64,000 nucleotides of DNA from Qipengyuania marisflavi (GCF_005884405.1 NZ_VCAO01000002.1:248001-312000), one strand, 5' to 3'; shown: positions 1 through 8,082, counted from the stretch's first letter. Program-made: numbers and translations. Notes: generated from the sequence alone by a model not told the origin.

Positions 1-457
1 AGGCGAAGGTTCGGGCGGCTATGCCACCGAAATGAGCGACGAATACAAGGCCGCACAGGCCAAGCTGGTGTCAGAACATATCGCCAGGCAGGATATCGTC
101 ATTACCACCGCGCTGATCCCCGGCCGCGCCGCGCCGCGGCTGATCTCCGACGCGCAGATCGCCAGCATGAAACCCGGCAGCGTAATTTTCGACCTTGCCG
201 TGGCACAGGGCGGCAATGTGGAAGGCTCGCAGCCCGACCAGACCGTCGAGAAGCACGGCGTGAAAATCGTCGGCTATTCGAATACTGCAGGACACCTCGC
301 GGCAGACGCCTCGGCGCTGTTCGCTCGCAATCTTTACAATTTTCTGTCGGCCTTCTGGGACGAGGAGGCGGGCAAGCCGGTGCTGGACGATGAAATCGGC
401 GACGCCGTCCGTCTGACGCAGGGCGGGAAGGTCGTGAACGAGAGGCTGTCGGGTTGA
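1..457 (+). CDS. pntAA: NAD(P) transhydrogenase subunit alpha part 1 (3' end only)
   Basis: This is the C-terminal 151 residues of the soluble NAD(H)-binding dI subunit of the proton-translocating transhydrogenase, which exchanges hydride between NADH and NADP+ using the proton gradient. The reading frame is open to the window edge, so the 5' part lies outside. The visible part carries the family pattern ITTALIPGRAAPRLI, then MKPGSVIFDLAVAQGGN, and ends with a conserved tail (HGVKI..YSN, LYNFLSAFW, GDAVRLTQGG). Genes for the membrane subunits (pntAA2, pntB) follow downstream but are separated from it by a small unknown gene, a duplicated copy of this tail and a FAS1 lipoprotein gene. The identification is firm. 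Confidence 0.95.
   Translation, partial: GEGSGGYATEMSDEYKAAQAKLVSEHIARQDIVITTALIPGRAAPRLISDAQIASMKPGSVIFDLAVAQGGNVEGSQPDQTVEKHGVKIVGYSNTAGHLAADASALFARNLYNFLSAFWDEEAGKPVLDDEIGDAVRLTQGGKVVNERLSG
248..457 (+). repeat. pntAA 3'-end repeat, copy 1
   Basis: The last 70 or so codons of pntAA recur downstream at 825-1031. By hand alignment 58 of 69 aligned residues are identical. About 78% of nucleotides match, with many of the changes in third codon positions, as expected for two diverged functional sequences and not for a recent tandem copy. This copy is in frame with the visible part of the gene. Confidence 0.9.
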
Positions 458-822
458 TACGTCAATTCCGATTCCAAGACGTATTTCTGGGCGGCACCTT
501 ATTCGTTGCTGCGTGCACAATCGCATCGCCGCAGGACAAACGCACGTTCGGGGAATCCGTCGAAAGCATGGTTTGGGCTTCTCATTGTGCAGGATCACCT
601 GAACACGCGCCCATACCGCCTTTCGATGAACGGATCGCACGCATCAAGAAGAGCGCTGAAAGTCTAGGTCTCTTGGGGGCTTACGAGCGTGCCGCGCATG
701 ACGCGAATGAAGAGCTGGCCCAGATAGAATTGGTTTGCGACGGACTCGAAACAGGGCGTGAAGACTTTTCAGAGGCCTTGGCGACGCTCGAAGATTTTCT
801 AGCGGAAGAAATTGCAGGCTGA
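454..822 (+). CDS. Hypothetical small acidic protein between the two pntAA tails
   Basis: A 122-codon frame starts with TTG overlapping the pntAA stop (TTGA) and ends where the duplicated pntAA tail begins (TGATG). I do not recognise the family. The C-terminal two thirds is acidic and looks helical, with segments such as FDERIARIKKSAESLG and ATLEDFLAEEIAG. The N-terminal third is less protein-like, so a later start such as the ATG at 568 is possible. GC in two sampled 60-nt lines is about 52-55%, lower than typical neighbours, which fits an acquired segment. It may be a real gene carried in with the recombination that duplicated the pntAA end, or a gene fragment. No function is proposed. Confidence 0.5.
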   Translation: MIRQFRFQDVFLGGTLFVAACTIASPQDKRTFGESVESMVWASHCAGSPEHAPIPPFDERIARIKKSAESLGLLGAYERAAHDANEELAQIELVCDGLETGREDFSEALATLEDFLAEEIAG

Positions 823-1031
823 TGGAACGCCACGGCGTGAAAATCATCGGCTATTCCAACACCGCCACCCATCTGGCCGCCGACGCCAGCGCGCTATATT
901 CACGCAACCTCTATAATTTCCTGTCTGCATTCTGGGACAAGGAGGCGGGCAAACCAGTGCTGGACGAGGAAATCGGCGATGCCGTGCGGCTGACGCAGGG
1001 CGGCGCGGTTGTGAACGATAGGCTGAAATAA
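822..1031 (+). pseudogene. Duplicated C-terminal fragment of pntAA (copy 2)
   Basis: This 69-codon frame encodes only the last segment of PntAA (HGVKIIGYSN, LYNFLSAFW, GDAVRLTQGG). It lacks the rest of the NAD-binding domain, so it cannot work as a transhydrogenase subunit alone. It starts with ATG overlapping the stop of the small unknown gene (TGATG), so it might still be translated. The simplest reading is a remnant of the resident pntAA 3' end, left behind after an incoming pntAA-like 3' end plus the small gene recombined upstream of it. A tandem duplication followed by divergence is the alternative. Confidence 0.8.
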
Positions 1032-1092
1032 ATTTGCACCTTTTTGATCACTTGCCTCGTTATAAACATATGGGCGGGAACAGGAGATCACT

Positions 1093-1683
1093 ATGATTAA
1101 GAGAATTTACGCGAGTATGCTGCCACTTGCTGGCGCGCTTGCACTGGGCGGCTGCATGATGTCCGGCGATATGGCGATGGACGACATGAATATGGACGAT
1201 GTCGCCTATGTTGACGGCGCAGCGATGTATTCCAACAAGACAATTGTCGCAAATGCGGTGAATTCGCCAATCCATACCACGCTGGTCAAGGCTGTGACGG
1301 CTGCCGGGCTGGTTGACACACTCAATTCCGCCGGACCTTTCACGGTATTCGCGCCGACTGACGAAGCGTTTTCGCGAGTCCCCAGCGCCACGCTCAACAG
1401 CCTGATGATGCCGTCGATGAAGTCGGACCTGGCCAAGGTGCTTACGTATCATGTGGTGCCGGGCCGGATTACCGCCGCTGACATCATGGCCAAGATCAAG
1501 GCTGGCGGCGGCACCGCGATGTATAAAACTGTCGCAGGCGAAAACCTCACTTTCCATATGCAGGGCGGCAGCGTCATGATCATGGGAATGAACAATAGCA
1601 GCGCCTATGTGACACAGGCCGACGTCATGCAGTCGAACGGCGTAATCCATGTTGTGAACGGGGTCTTGCTCCCCAGCATGTAA
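1093..1683 (+). CDS. FAS1 (fasciclin) domain lipoprotein
   Basis: A 196-residue exported protein. A lipoprotein signal ends in LGGC (Cys21), followed by a Met/Asp-rich stretch (about residues 22-37, with repeated M-D pairs). One fasciclin domain fills about residues 48-196, with the family hallmarks GPFTVFAPTDEAF, the LTYHVVPGR strand and the closing NGVIHVVNGVLLP. FAS1 domains mediate adhesion or ligand binding at the cell surface; the ligand cannot be told from sequence. The start is supported by AGGAGA about 5-9 nt upstream of the ATG. The gene sits between the alpha-1 and alpha-2 transhydrogenase genes, which is unexpected and probably reflects insertion. The Met-rich linker could bind soft metals; that is only a guess. 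Confidence 0.9.
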   Translation: MIKRIYASMLPLAGALALGGCMMSGDMAMDDMNMDDVAYVDGAAMYSNKTIVANAVNSPIHTTLVKAVTAAGLVDTLNSAGPFTVFAPTDEAFSRVPSATLNSLMMPSMKSDLAKVLTYHVVPGRITAADIMAKIKAGGGTAMYKTVAGENLTFHMQGGSVMIMGMNNSSAYVTQADVMQSNGVIHVVNGVLLPSM

Positions 1684-1758
1684 CCCCTTTTGCTGGTTGC
1701 AAGACAGGACGCCGGTTTCCGCAAGGGGACCGGCGTTTCCTGTGGCAAAGACTATTGG

Positions 1759-2124
1759 ATGACTGATCCGCAGACCAACCCGCTCGACACGGCCACCAAG
1801 CTTTGCGATAGGTTGTCCAGAGCGGTTTTGGGGGCTGATTTGGATTTCATAGCTATTCTGTCGATCTTCGTGCTGGCGTGTTTCGTCGGCTATTACGTGG
1901 TCTGGTCGGTAACGCCCGCGCTGCACACGCCGCTGATGGCGGTGACCAATGCCATTTCCAGCGTGATCATCGTCGGCGCGCTGATCGCGGCGGCGGCGGC
2001 GGATGTGCCGGGGGCGAAGTGGCTGGGGCTGCTCGGCATCGTGCTCGCAAGCGTGAATATATTCGGCGGGTTTGCAGTGACCGCGAGAATGCTGGCGATG
2101 TACAAGAAGAAGGAGAAGAGGTGA
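1759..2124 (+). CDS. pntAA2: NAD(P) transhydrogenase subunit alpha part 2
   Basis: A 121-residue membrane subunit (the dIIa part) of the split transhydrogenase. Its hydrophobic segments include the strongly conserved VTPALHTPLMAVTNAISS motif, which lies in the proton channel half contributed by the alpha subunit. The ATG at 1759 was chosen because the frame upstream of it (from 1690) encodes no family-like sequence. The stop overlaps the proposed pntB start by one base, so the two are translationally coupled. Together with pntAA and pntB it forms the three-subunit enzyme usual in alphaproteobacteria. Confidence 0.93.
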   Translation: MTDPQTNPLDTATKLCDRLSRAVLGADLDFIAILSIFVLACFVGYYVVWSVTPALHTPLMAVTNAISSVIIVGALIAAAAADVPGAKWLGLLGIVLASVNIFGGFAVTARMLAMYKKKEKR

Positions 2125-3650
2125 TGATCTTTCTCCTCGCTTCCGCACCGGTTGCTGAATGCATTCGCGATGATTGCAGCCCGACAAATCCGATGACTTA
2201 TGACCAGATGGCAATGCAGACGGCAGAGGTGGCAACGTCGCACGGTCCGGTGAACCCTTGGGTCGCGCTCGCCTATCTCGTGTCGGGCGTATTCTTCATC
2301 CTCGCGCTGCGCGGCCTGTCCTCGCCCGCGACGAGCCGGACGGGCAACCGCTTCGGCATGATCGGCATGGCTGTAGCGGTCGTGACCACGCTGGTGACGC
2401 ACGACATCGCGAACCTAATCGAAATCCTGATAGCCATTGCAGTGGGCGGCGTGATCGGTCTCGTTATCGCCCGCCGCATCGCCATGACCGCGATGCCTGA
2501 GCTAGTCGCAGCGTTCCACTCGCTCGTTGGCCTCGCTGCGGTATTGGTGGGCTGGGCGGCCTATCTGAATCCGGGCGCTTTCGGCCTGCTGACCGAAACT
2601 GGCATCGGGGCGGTTTCCAAGATCGAAATGGGACTCGGCATCGCTATCGGGGCGATCACCTTCTCCGGTTCGGTAATAGCTTTCCTCAAGCTGTCCGGGC
2701 GGATGAGCGGTTCGCCGATCCTGCTGCCCGCGCGCCATGTCATCAACCTCGGCACGCTGGCGGCGATTATTGTACTCACCGCGCTGTTTGCCATGGCCGG
2801 ACCTTCTGAAACCATGCCGCTCATCATCGCGATGACGGTACTGGCCTTCGTCATTGGCTTCCTGCTGATCATCCCCATCGGCGGGGCGGATATGCCGGTC
2901 GTTGTCTCGATGCTGAACAGCTATTCGGGCTGGGCGGCAGCGGCGATGGGCTTCACGCTGGGCAATACGGCGATGATCATCACCGGCGCGCTGGTTGGGT
3001 CGTCGGGTGCAATCCTCAGCTACATCATGTGCCGCGCGATGAACCGCAGCTTCATTTCCGTCATCGCGGGCGGCTTTGGCGCGGATGCCAGCGCTGGCGG
3101 CGGCGAGGCGCGCGAACAGCGCCCCTACAAGACCGGCAGCGCAGCGGATGCGGCGTTCATGCTCGAACAGGCGGAAAAGGTCATCATCATCCCCGGCTAC
3201 GGCATGGCGGTGGCGCAGGCGCAGCACGCCTTGCGCGAAATGACCGACGTGCTCGAGGAAAAGGGCGTGGACGTGAAGTTCGCCATCCACCCCGTCGCCG
3301 GACGTATGCCGGGGCACATGAATGTGCTGCTGGCCGAAGCATCGGTCGATTACGACAAGGTGTTCGAGCTGGAAGACATCAACAGCGAGTTTGCGCAGGC
3401 GGACGTAGCTTTCATCATCGGCGCGAACGACGTGGTGAACCCGGCGGCCAAAACCGACAAATCATCGCCCATCTACGGCATGCCGGTGTTCGATGTGGAC
3501 AAGGCCAAGCAGGTGTTCTTCATCAAGCGCAGCATGGGCGGCGTCGGCTATGCCGGGGTCGATAATGACGTGTTCTACATGGACCAGACCATGATGCTGC
3601 TGTCCGACGCCAAGAAGATGGTCGAAGAAATCGTCAAGGCGATGGATTGA
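2124..3650 (+). CDS. pntB: NAD(P) transhydrogenase subunit beta
   Basis: The beta subunit carries the dIIb membrane helices (about residues 35-290) and the dIII NADP(H)-binding domain (last 180 residues). The dIII domain shows GYGMAVAQAQ, the VKFAIHPVAGRMPGHMNVLLAEA stretch and the GANDVVNPAA loop. It makes NADPH at the expense of the proton-motive force. The ATG at 2124 overlaps the pntAA2 stop. A start at 2193 would give an N-terminus closer to many homologues (the VATSHGPVNPWVALAYLVSG segment follows), so the exact start is uncertain. Length (508 aa from 2124) is slightly above the usual 465-480. Confidence 0.93.
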   Translation: MIFLLASAPVAECIRDDCSPTNPMTYDQMAMQTAEVATSHGPVNPWVALAYLVSGVFFILALRGLSSPATSRTGNRFGMIGMAVAVVTTLVTHDIANLIEILIAIAVGGVIGLVIARRIAMTAMPELVAAFHSLVGLAAVLVGWAAYLNPGAFGLLTETGIGAVSKIEMGLGIAIGAITFSGSVIAFLKLSGRMSGSPILLPARHVINLGTLAAIIVLTALFAMAGPSETMPLIIAMTVLAFVIGFLLIIPIGGADMPVVVSMLNSYSGWAAAAMGFTLGNTAMIITGALVGSSGAILSYIMCRAMNRSFISVIAGGFGADASAGGGEAREQRPYKTGSAADAAFMLEQAEKVIIIPGYGMAVAQAQHALREMTDVLEEKGVDVKFAIHPVAGRMPGHMNVLLAEASVDYDKVFELEDINSEFAQADVAFIIGANDVVNPAAKTDKSSPIYGMPVFDVDKAKQVFFIKRSMGGVGYAGVDNDVFYMDQTMMLLSDAKKMVEEIVKAMD

Positions 3651-3659
3651 GGTGGCGCA

Positions 3660-4016
3660 GTGAAACGCGCTGTCATTATCGGGCTGGTGGCGGCCGCATT
3701 GGCGGTAGGTGCGTGGTTCGTATTTGGCGGCGGGCTGGACCGGGTGGCGCAGTCGCGGATTGAAACCGCGCTGGTCGCCAATGGTCTGCCGCAGCCGATG
3801 GCCGCCTGTATGGCGACGCGGCTGACCGAGCGGCTGACGGTCGTTCAGTTGCGCAAGCTGGAACGGCTGGAGCCGGAGGAGGGCGAAAGCGTGGTCCCGA
3901 CCAATCTTTCCGGCCTGCTGGAACGTGTGCGCCGGATCGACGACCCCGAAGTTATTGAGGTTGCAGCCTCTTCTGCGGCGATGTGTGCGTTTGGGATGGC
4001 ATCACCTTCGCGATAG
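3660..4016 (+). CDS. Hypothetical single-pass membrane protein
   Basis: A 118-residue protein with an N-terminal hydrophobic segment (about residues 4-24), which could be a signal anchor. A helical, partly charged region follows (TALVANGLPQPMAACMATRLTERLTVVQLRKLERLE). The GTG start lies 10 nt after the pntB stop, so it may be cotranscribed with the transhydrogenase genes. I do not recognise a named family. Two Cys residues (about positions 50 and 110) in the predicted periplasmic part could pair. No function is assigned. Confidence 0.7.
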   Translation: MKRAVIIGLVAAALAVGAWFVFGGGLDRVAQSRIETALVANGLPQPMAACMATRLTERLTVVQLRKLERLEPEEGESVVPTNLSGLLERVRRIDDPEVIEVAASSAAMCAFGMASPSR

Positions 4017-4070
4017 GGCCGCTTGCATTCCGCTCGCCTTGCGCCACAATGGGTTGCAAGGGAGAGACTC

Positions 4071-5273
4071 ATGATGATCCGACTGACGATTGCCGCCGCC
4101 CTGCTTGCCAGCGCCGCACCCGCATGGGCCGAAACCCACAGCATAGCCGCAGGTGAGGGCGCTCAGGAGCGTTTGCAGGAAGCGCTGATCCTGGCGCAAC
4201 CGGGTGACGAGATCGTGCTGGCCGCAGGCCGCTATGCGATCAGTGATGGGCTGAGCCTGGATGTCGACGGCGTGACCATTCGCGGCGAGGGGATGGACGA
4301 AACTGTGCTGGACTTCACCGGCCAGCAGGGATCAGGCGAGGGGCTGCTGGTCACCAGCGACAATGTCACCATGCGCGACTTCGCGCTCGAAAATCCCAAA
4401 GGTGACGGCGTAAAGTCCAAGGGCGCGGACAATATCATCTATCAGCGAATCCGCGTGACGTGGACCGGCGGACCAAAGGCCACCAATGGCGCATATGGTA
4501 TCTATCCGGTCGAAAGCGACGGCGTGCTGATTGATGGCTGCAAGGTGTCGGGCGCATCGGATGCGGGCATCTATGTCGGCCAGTCCAATCACATCACTGT
4601 GCGCAATTCCATCGCCGAGGCAAATGTTGCCGGGATCGAGATTGAAAACAGCCGCAATGCGCTCGTCACGCACAATGTGGCGACGCGCAATACGGGCGGT
4701 ATTCTGGTGTTCGACCTGCCCAATCTGCCCGTGATGGGCGGCGGCAATGTGATCGTCGAAAACAATCTGGTTGTAGCCAATGAAACCCCCAATTTCGCAC
4801 CACCCGGCAATATCGTCGCCGGGGTGCGCCGGGGAACGGGTATTCTGGTGATGGCCAATGACCGCGTGCTGATCCAGGACAACATCCTGTCACGCAACCC
4901 GACTGCGCCGATCATGATCGTGGCCTATACCCAAGGGTTCGACGACCCGCGTTACAACCCGTTGCCGCGCAATGTGGTGGTCGGTGCGAACTTGATCGAA
5001 GGCGGCGGCTATGACCCGCAGATGGAAGGCGCAGAGATGCTGCTGGCGGCGTTTGGCGGCGAACTGCCCCCGGTGATGTGGGACGGGCTGGGCGCGCCGG
5101 GCACCGTGCGGATCGCGCCAGGGATTACCGGCTGGAACCTCAACCTGCCCGAACAGGGCAAGGGGCTGACGGGCGCCACGCCAGGCCCGCTGCAAGCTCC
5201 GCCGCCAGAGGATATCTTCTACCGCGAAGGCATCGGCGCGCCTGCCGCGCTTGAGGCCCGGTTGGCGGGATGA
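4071..5273 (+). CDS. Parallel beta-helix repeat protein (TIGR03805-type)
   Basis: A 400-residue secreted protein. A signal peptide ends at about residue 20 (SAAPAWA), followed by a right-handed parallel beta-helix built from repeated short strands of the type GVLIDGCKVSG, GIYVGQSNHITVRNS, GIEIENSRNALVTHN and GILVFDLPNLP. Such folds occur in pectate lyases and surface binding proteins. No lyase catalytic pattern is evident. The ATG at 4071 was chosen for the preceding GGGAGAG and the following signal peptide. The stop overlaps the start of the diheme cytochrome gene (ATGA), reproducing the recurrent pairing of this family with the SO2930-type cytochrome. A role in periplasmic electron transfer or surface chemistry is inferred from that pairing only. 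Confidence 0.88.
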   Translation: MMIRLTIAAALLASAAPAWAETHSIAAGEGAQERLQEALILAQPGDEIVLAAGRYAISDGLSLDVDGVTIRGEGMDETVLDFTGQQGSGEGLLVTSDNVTMRDFALENPKGDGVKSKGADNIIYQRIRVTWTGGPKATNGAYGIYPVESDGVLIDGCKVSGASDAGIYVGQSNHITVRNSIAEANVAGIEIENSRNALVTHNVATRNTGGILVFDLPNLPVMGGGNVIVENNLVVANETPNFAPPGNIVAGVRRGTGILVMANDRVLIQDNILSRNPTAPIMIVAYTQGFDDPRYNPLPRNVVVGANLIEGGGYDPQMEGAEMLLAAFGGELPPVMWDGLGAPGTVRIAPGITGWNLNLPEQGKGLTGATPGPLQAPPPEDIFYREGIGAPAALEARLAG

Positions 5274-6289
5274 AGCACTTTGGCGTCTTTGCAGCCGCCG
5301 CGCTGGCGCTGGCTGGGGCAGTTGCGGTCAGCGCCACCCCTGCTGGCAGCGTCGACGAGGCGGCAATCCGCGATGACGCGATGCCGCGCGTTCTGTCCGC
5401 ATATGGTTTCTTCGCCGATGCGTGCGCGCAGGTGCCGGGGAAAGGCGTCACGGCATACCGGCTCAACACCCCGCTGTTTTCCGACGGGGCGGAGAAATTG
5501 CGCTTCGTCTATGTGCCCGCCGGGGCACAGGCACAGGCACAGGCCCACGGCGAAGGGCTGCTGAACCTTCCAGTCGGCAGTGCGCTGATAAAAACCTTCG
5601 CCTTTGGCGAGGGTGATACGCGCCGCCTGATCGAAACCCGTGTGCTACTGCACCGAGATAGCGGGTGGGTGGCGCTGCCCTATCTGTGGAATGAAGAGCA
5701 GACCGAGGCCAAGCTGGCGGTTGCCGGTGCGCGGGTGGCGCTGAAAACACCAGGGGGCGAGCAAATCTCGTACCGGGTGCCGAACAAGAACCAGTGCAAG
5801 GAATGCCACGGGCTGGATGGGGCAGTGGTTCCGATTGGTCCCAAGGCGCGCAATCTGTCCAAGGACTGGCTGGCGGACATGGTGTCGGCGGGCCATCTCG
5901 ATACGCTGCCTGACGGCGCAGACACGCTGCCCATGTGGGAAGACCGAGCCAGTGCATCGGCGCAGGCCGCTGCGCGCGCCTATCTCGACGTCAATTGCGC
6001 GCATTGTCATCGCCCCGGCGCGACCGCGTCGAACAGCGGGCTGGATTTACGCTGGGAGCAAAACGATCCCCATGCACTGGGCATCGGAAAGCGCCCCGTT
6101 GCCGCCGGACGCGGGGCGGGCACGCATCTGTTTGACATCGTCCCCGGCAAGCCTGAAGAATCCATTCTGGTCCACCGGATGCTGAGCGAAGATCCTGGCG
6201 TTGCCATGCCCGAATTGGGCAAGGCAACGGTCGATGATGACGGGGTGGCCGCAGTGCGTCGCTGGATCGAAGAAATGTCTGCGCAATGA
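5270..6289 (+). CDS. SO2930-family diheme c-type cytochrome (TIGR03806-type)
   Basis: A 339-residue periplasmic cytochrome with an N-terminal signal peptide (hydrophobic stretch about residues 5-22). Two heme-attachment motifs are visible: CKECH (Cys176, Cys179, His180) and CAHCH (Cys243, Cys246, His247). The N-terminal domain (about 30-170) is the family-specific part, with PLFSDGAEKLRFV and ALPYLWNEEQTEA. It overlaps the upstream beta-helix gene (ATGA) and the downstream hydrolase gene (ATGA), so the three are very likely one transcription and translation unit. The electron donor and acceptor are unknown. Confidence 0.92.
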   Translation: MKHFGVFAAAALALAGAVAVSATPAGSVDEAAIRDDAMPRVLSAYGFFADACAQVPGKGVTAYRLNTPLFSDGAEKLRFVYVPAGAQAQAQAHGEGLLNLPVGSALIKTFAFGEGDTRRLIETRVLLHRDSGWVALPYLWNEEQTEAKLAVAGARVALKTPGGEQISYRVPNKNQCKECHGLDGAVVPIGPKARNLSKDWLADMVSAGHLDTLPDGADTLPMWEDRASASAQAAARAYLDVNCAHCHRPGATASNSGLDLRWEQNDPHALGIGKRPVAAGRGAGTHLFDIVPGKPEESILVHRMLSEDPGVAMPELGKATVDDDGVAAVRRWIEEMSAQ

Positions 6290-7266
6290 AATGGCTCTGG
6301 CGCTTTCTTGGCGGCGTGGTGGTTGTGCTTGCCGCGCTGTTCCTGATCTTCCGTGTCCCCGATACTGAACCTGATGAAATGCGCGCAAAATATGGTGGAG
6401 CGCCGTCACAATTCGTCGAGCTACCCAGCGGTCTTACCGTCCATATGCGTGACGAGGGGCCGCGCGATGCGCCTGTGATTATGCTGCTGCACGGTTCCAA
6501 TGCCGATCTGCACACCTGGCAGCCCTGGGCCGAGGCTCTGCGCGAGACTTATCGCGTCATCCGGTTCGACCAGATCGGTCACGGCCTCACCGGCCCGGCG
6601 CGGAACGGCGATTATGCGCAGACCAGCTTTGTGGCGGGCGTCAATGAAGTTGCCGATACGCTTGGGCTGACGCGCTTCACTCTGGCGGGCAATTCGATGG
6701 GCGGCGGCATTGCGCTGGCATATGCTATGGCACATCCCGAGCGGCTGGATGCGCTGGTGCTGGTCGATGCCTCTGGCGCGCCGATCAAGCGAGAGGGCGG
6801 CGGCAATCTGTTTTTCAAGCTTGCGGCAATTCCCGGGCTGAACAAGGTGATGGCCGAGATTACTCCGCGCTCTCTGGTCGAGAAAAGCTATTCGCAGAGC
6901 GTTTACAATCAGGCGATTGTTACGCCGCAGGCGGTAGATCGCTATTGGGAAATGGCGCGCTATCCGGGCAACCGCACTGCCACACTGCGGCGCTTTGCCA
7001 CACCGCGCTCCGCTTTCGATGGAGCGGCGGTGGCACAGGTGCAGGTGCCAACTCTGGTGATGTGGGGGGAGGAAGATTCGCTGATCCCATACGAGGCGGC
7101 TGGCTGGTTCATGCAGCATCTGCCCAACGCCACGCTGGTTCATTATCCCGACATCGGTCACGTCCCGATGGAAGAAGCGCCGGAGCGCAGCAGCGCTGAC
7201 CTGCAAAGCTGGCTGGGCGACGTGTTATCTGCGTCACAATCCTCCGGCGCTGGAACTGCGCGATAA
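6286..7266 (+). CDS. Membrane-anchored alpha/beta hydrolase
   Basis: A 326-residue protein with an N-terminal hydrophobic anchor (about residues 5-22) followed by an alpha/beta-hydrolase fold. The HG oxyanion motif is in MLLHGSN (about 66-72). The nucleophile is Ser137 in GNSMGG, the acid is probably in WGEEDSLIP, and the His is in DIGHVPMEE near the C-terminus. The anchor suggests action on the periplasmic face, next to the exported products of the two upstream genes. Its start overlaps the cytochrome stop (ATGA). The substrate cannot be told; haloalkane-dehalogenase-like or lipase-like activities are equally possible. Confidence 0.9.
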   Translation: MKWLWRFLGGVVVVLAALFLIFRVPDTEPDEMRAKYGGAPSQFVELPSGLTVHMRDEGPRDAPVIMLLHGSNADLHTWQPWAEALRETYRVIRFDQIGHGLTGPARNGDYAQTSFVAGVNEVADTLGLTRFTLAGNSMGGGIALAYAMAHPERLDALVLVDASGAPIKREGGGNLFFKLAAIPGLNKVMAEITPRSLVEKSYSQSVYNQAIVTPQAVDRYWEMARYPGNRTATLRRFATPRSAFDGAAVAQVQVPTLVMWGEEDSLIPYEAAGWFMQHLPNATLVHYPDIGHVPMEEAPERSSADLQSWLGDVLSASQSSGAGTAR

Positions 7267-7333
7267 TCCGACCGTTAGCCAAGATATGAGGGCAGCCCCG
7301 TTCCGGGGTTGGATATCTGCGACATAAAGGGGT

Positions 7334-8035
7334 TTGAATTTGCGCAAGCTGGGGCTGATCGGGGGGATGAGCTGGATCTCGACCCGCGCATATTACGAAC
7401 GGATCAACAAGATGATCCAGAAGAGCGGGCCGGCCATGTCGAGCGCGCCATTGCTGATCGAAAGTCTCGATTACGCGCAGATCTACAACAGCAAACAGAG
7501 CGAAAACTGGGACCATATCGCCGGTGTTCTGGTGGAATCCGCGAAGCGTCTTGAGGGCGCCGGGGCAGAAGGATTGGTGATAGCCGCCAACGCCATGCAC
7601 AAGGTCTATGATCAGGTTGCCGAAGCCGTATCGATCCCGGTGCTGCACATTGCCGATAGCGTGGGAAAGGCGATGCAGGATGCAGAATGCGAAAATGCAG
7701 CCTTGCTGGGTACGCGTTTCGTTATGACCGAAAGCTTCTATCGCCAGCGTCTGGTGGCGCATGGCGTCAATTTGCTGCCGCCTCTGCCAGAAGAGGTCGA
7801 GATGGTGGATGGCATCATTTACAAGGAATTGATGCTGGGCCGTGTCACGCGTGATGCCGAACGCGCGCTCAAGACGATCATTACGCACAAAGACAAGCAT
7901 GGGGCGAAAGCGATCGTTCTGGCGTGCACCGAATTGGAAATGGTAGTCGACACCAATGCCAATGTGCTGCCGGTGTTCGATTCAACCGAAATTCACTGCC
8001 GCGCGGCGGCGGACTGGATTTTGGGAAGCGGCTGA
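7334..8035 (+). CDS. Aspartate/glutamate racemase family protein
   Basis: A 233-residue protein of the Asp/Glu racemase superfamily (YgeA-like), with LGLIGGMSW at the N-terminus and LACTELEM near the C-terminus (Cys198). Racemases of this fold use two acid/base residues. The first site, usually CNTxH or TNTMH, reads AANAMH here (residues 84-89), so the first base position appears to be Ala. Cys198 is intact. It may therefore be asymmetric, or not a racemase at all. The start is a TTG at 7334 (or TTG at 7340) after the purine-rich AAAGGGG. A 128-nt gap separates it from the subtilase gene. Confidence 0.85.
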   Translation: MNLRKLGLIGGMSWISTRAYYERINKMIQKSGPAMSSAPLLIESLDYAQIYNSKQSENWDHIAGVLVESAKRLEGAGAEGLVIAANAMHKVYDQVAEAVSIPVLHIADSVGKAMQDAECENAALLGTRFVMTESFYRQRLVAHGVNLLPPLPEEVEMVDGIIYKELMLGRVTRDAERALKTIITHKDKHGAKAIVLACTELEMVVDTNANVLPVFDSTEIHCRAAADWILGSG

Positions 8036-8060
8036 CCCCGCAACAATGTGACTACCGCGT

Positions 8061-8082
8061 AACACAATCGCAATTTTGTGTT
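8061..8082. promoter_or_regulatory. Inverted repeat upstream of the subtilase gene
   Basis: A perfect 7-bp inverted repeat, AACACAA / TTGTGTT, separated by 8 nt, lies in the locally AT-rich gap between the racemase-like gene and the secreted protease gene, about 80 nt before the protease ATG. It could be an operator or a weak terminator hairpin for the upstream gene. There is no long T-run directly after it. Confidence 0.3.

Noticed and set aside
822-1031. Independent functional gene for the second pntAA tail
   Set aside because: It encodes only the last part of the NAD-binding domain and is best treated as a duplication remnant.
1060-2235. 391-codon open frame on the minus strand opposite the FAS1 and pntAA2 genes
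   Set aside because: It is antisense to two well-supported genes, is rich in His/Arg/Gln as expected for a shadow frame in high-GC DNA, and has no family-like segment.
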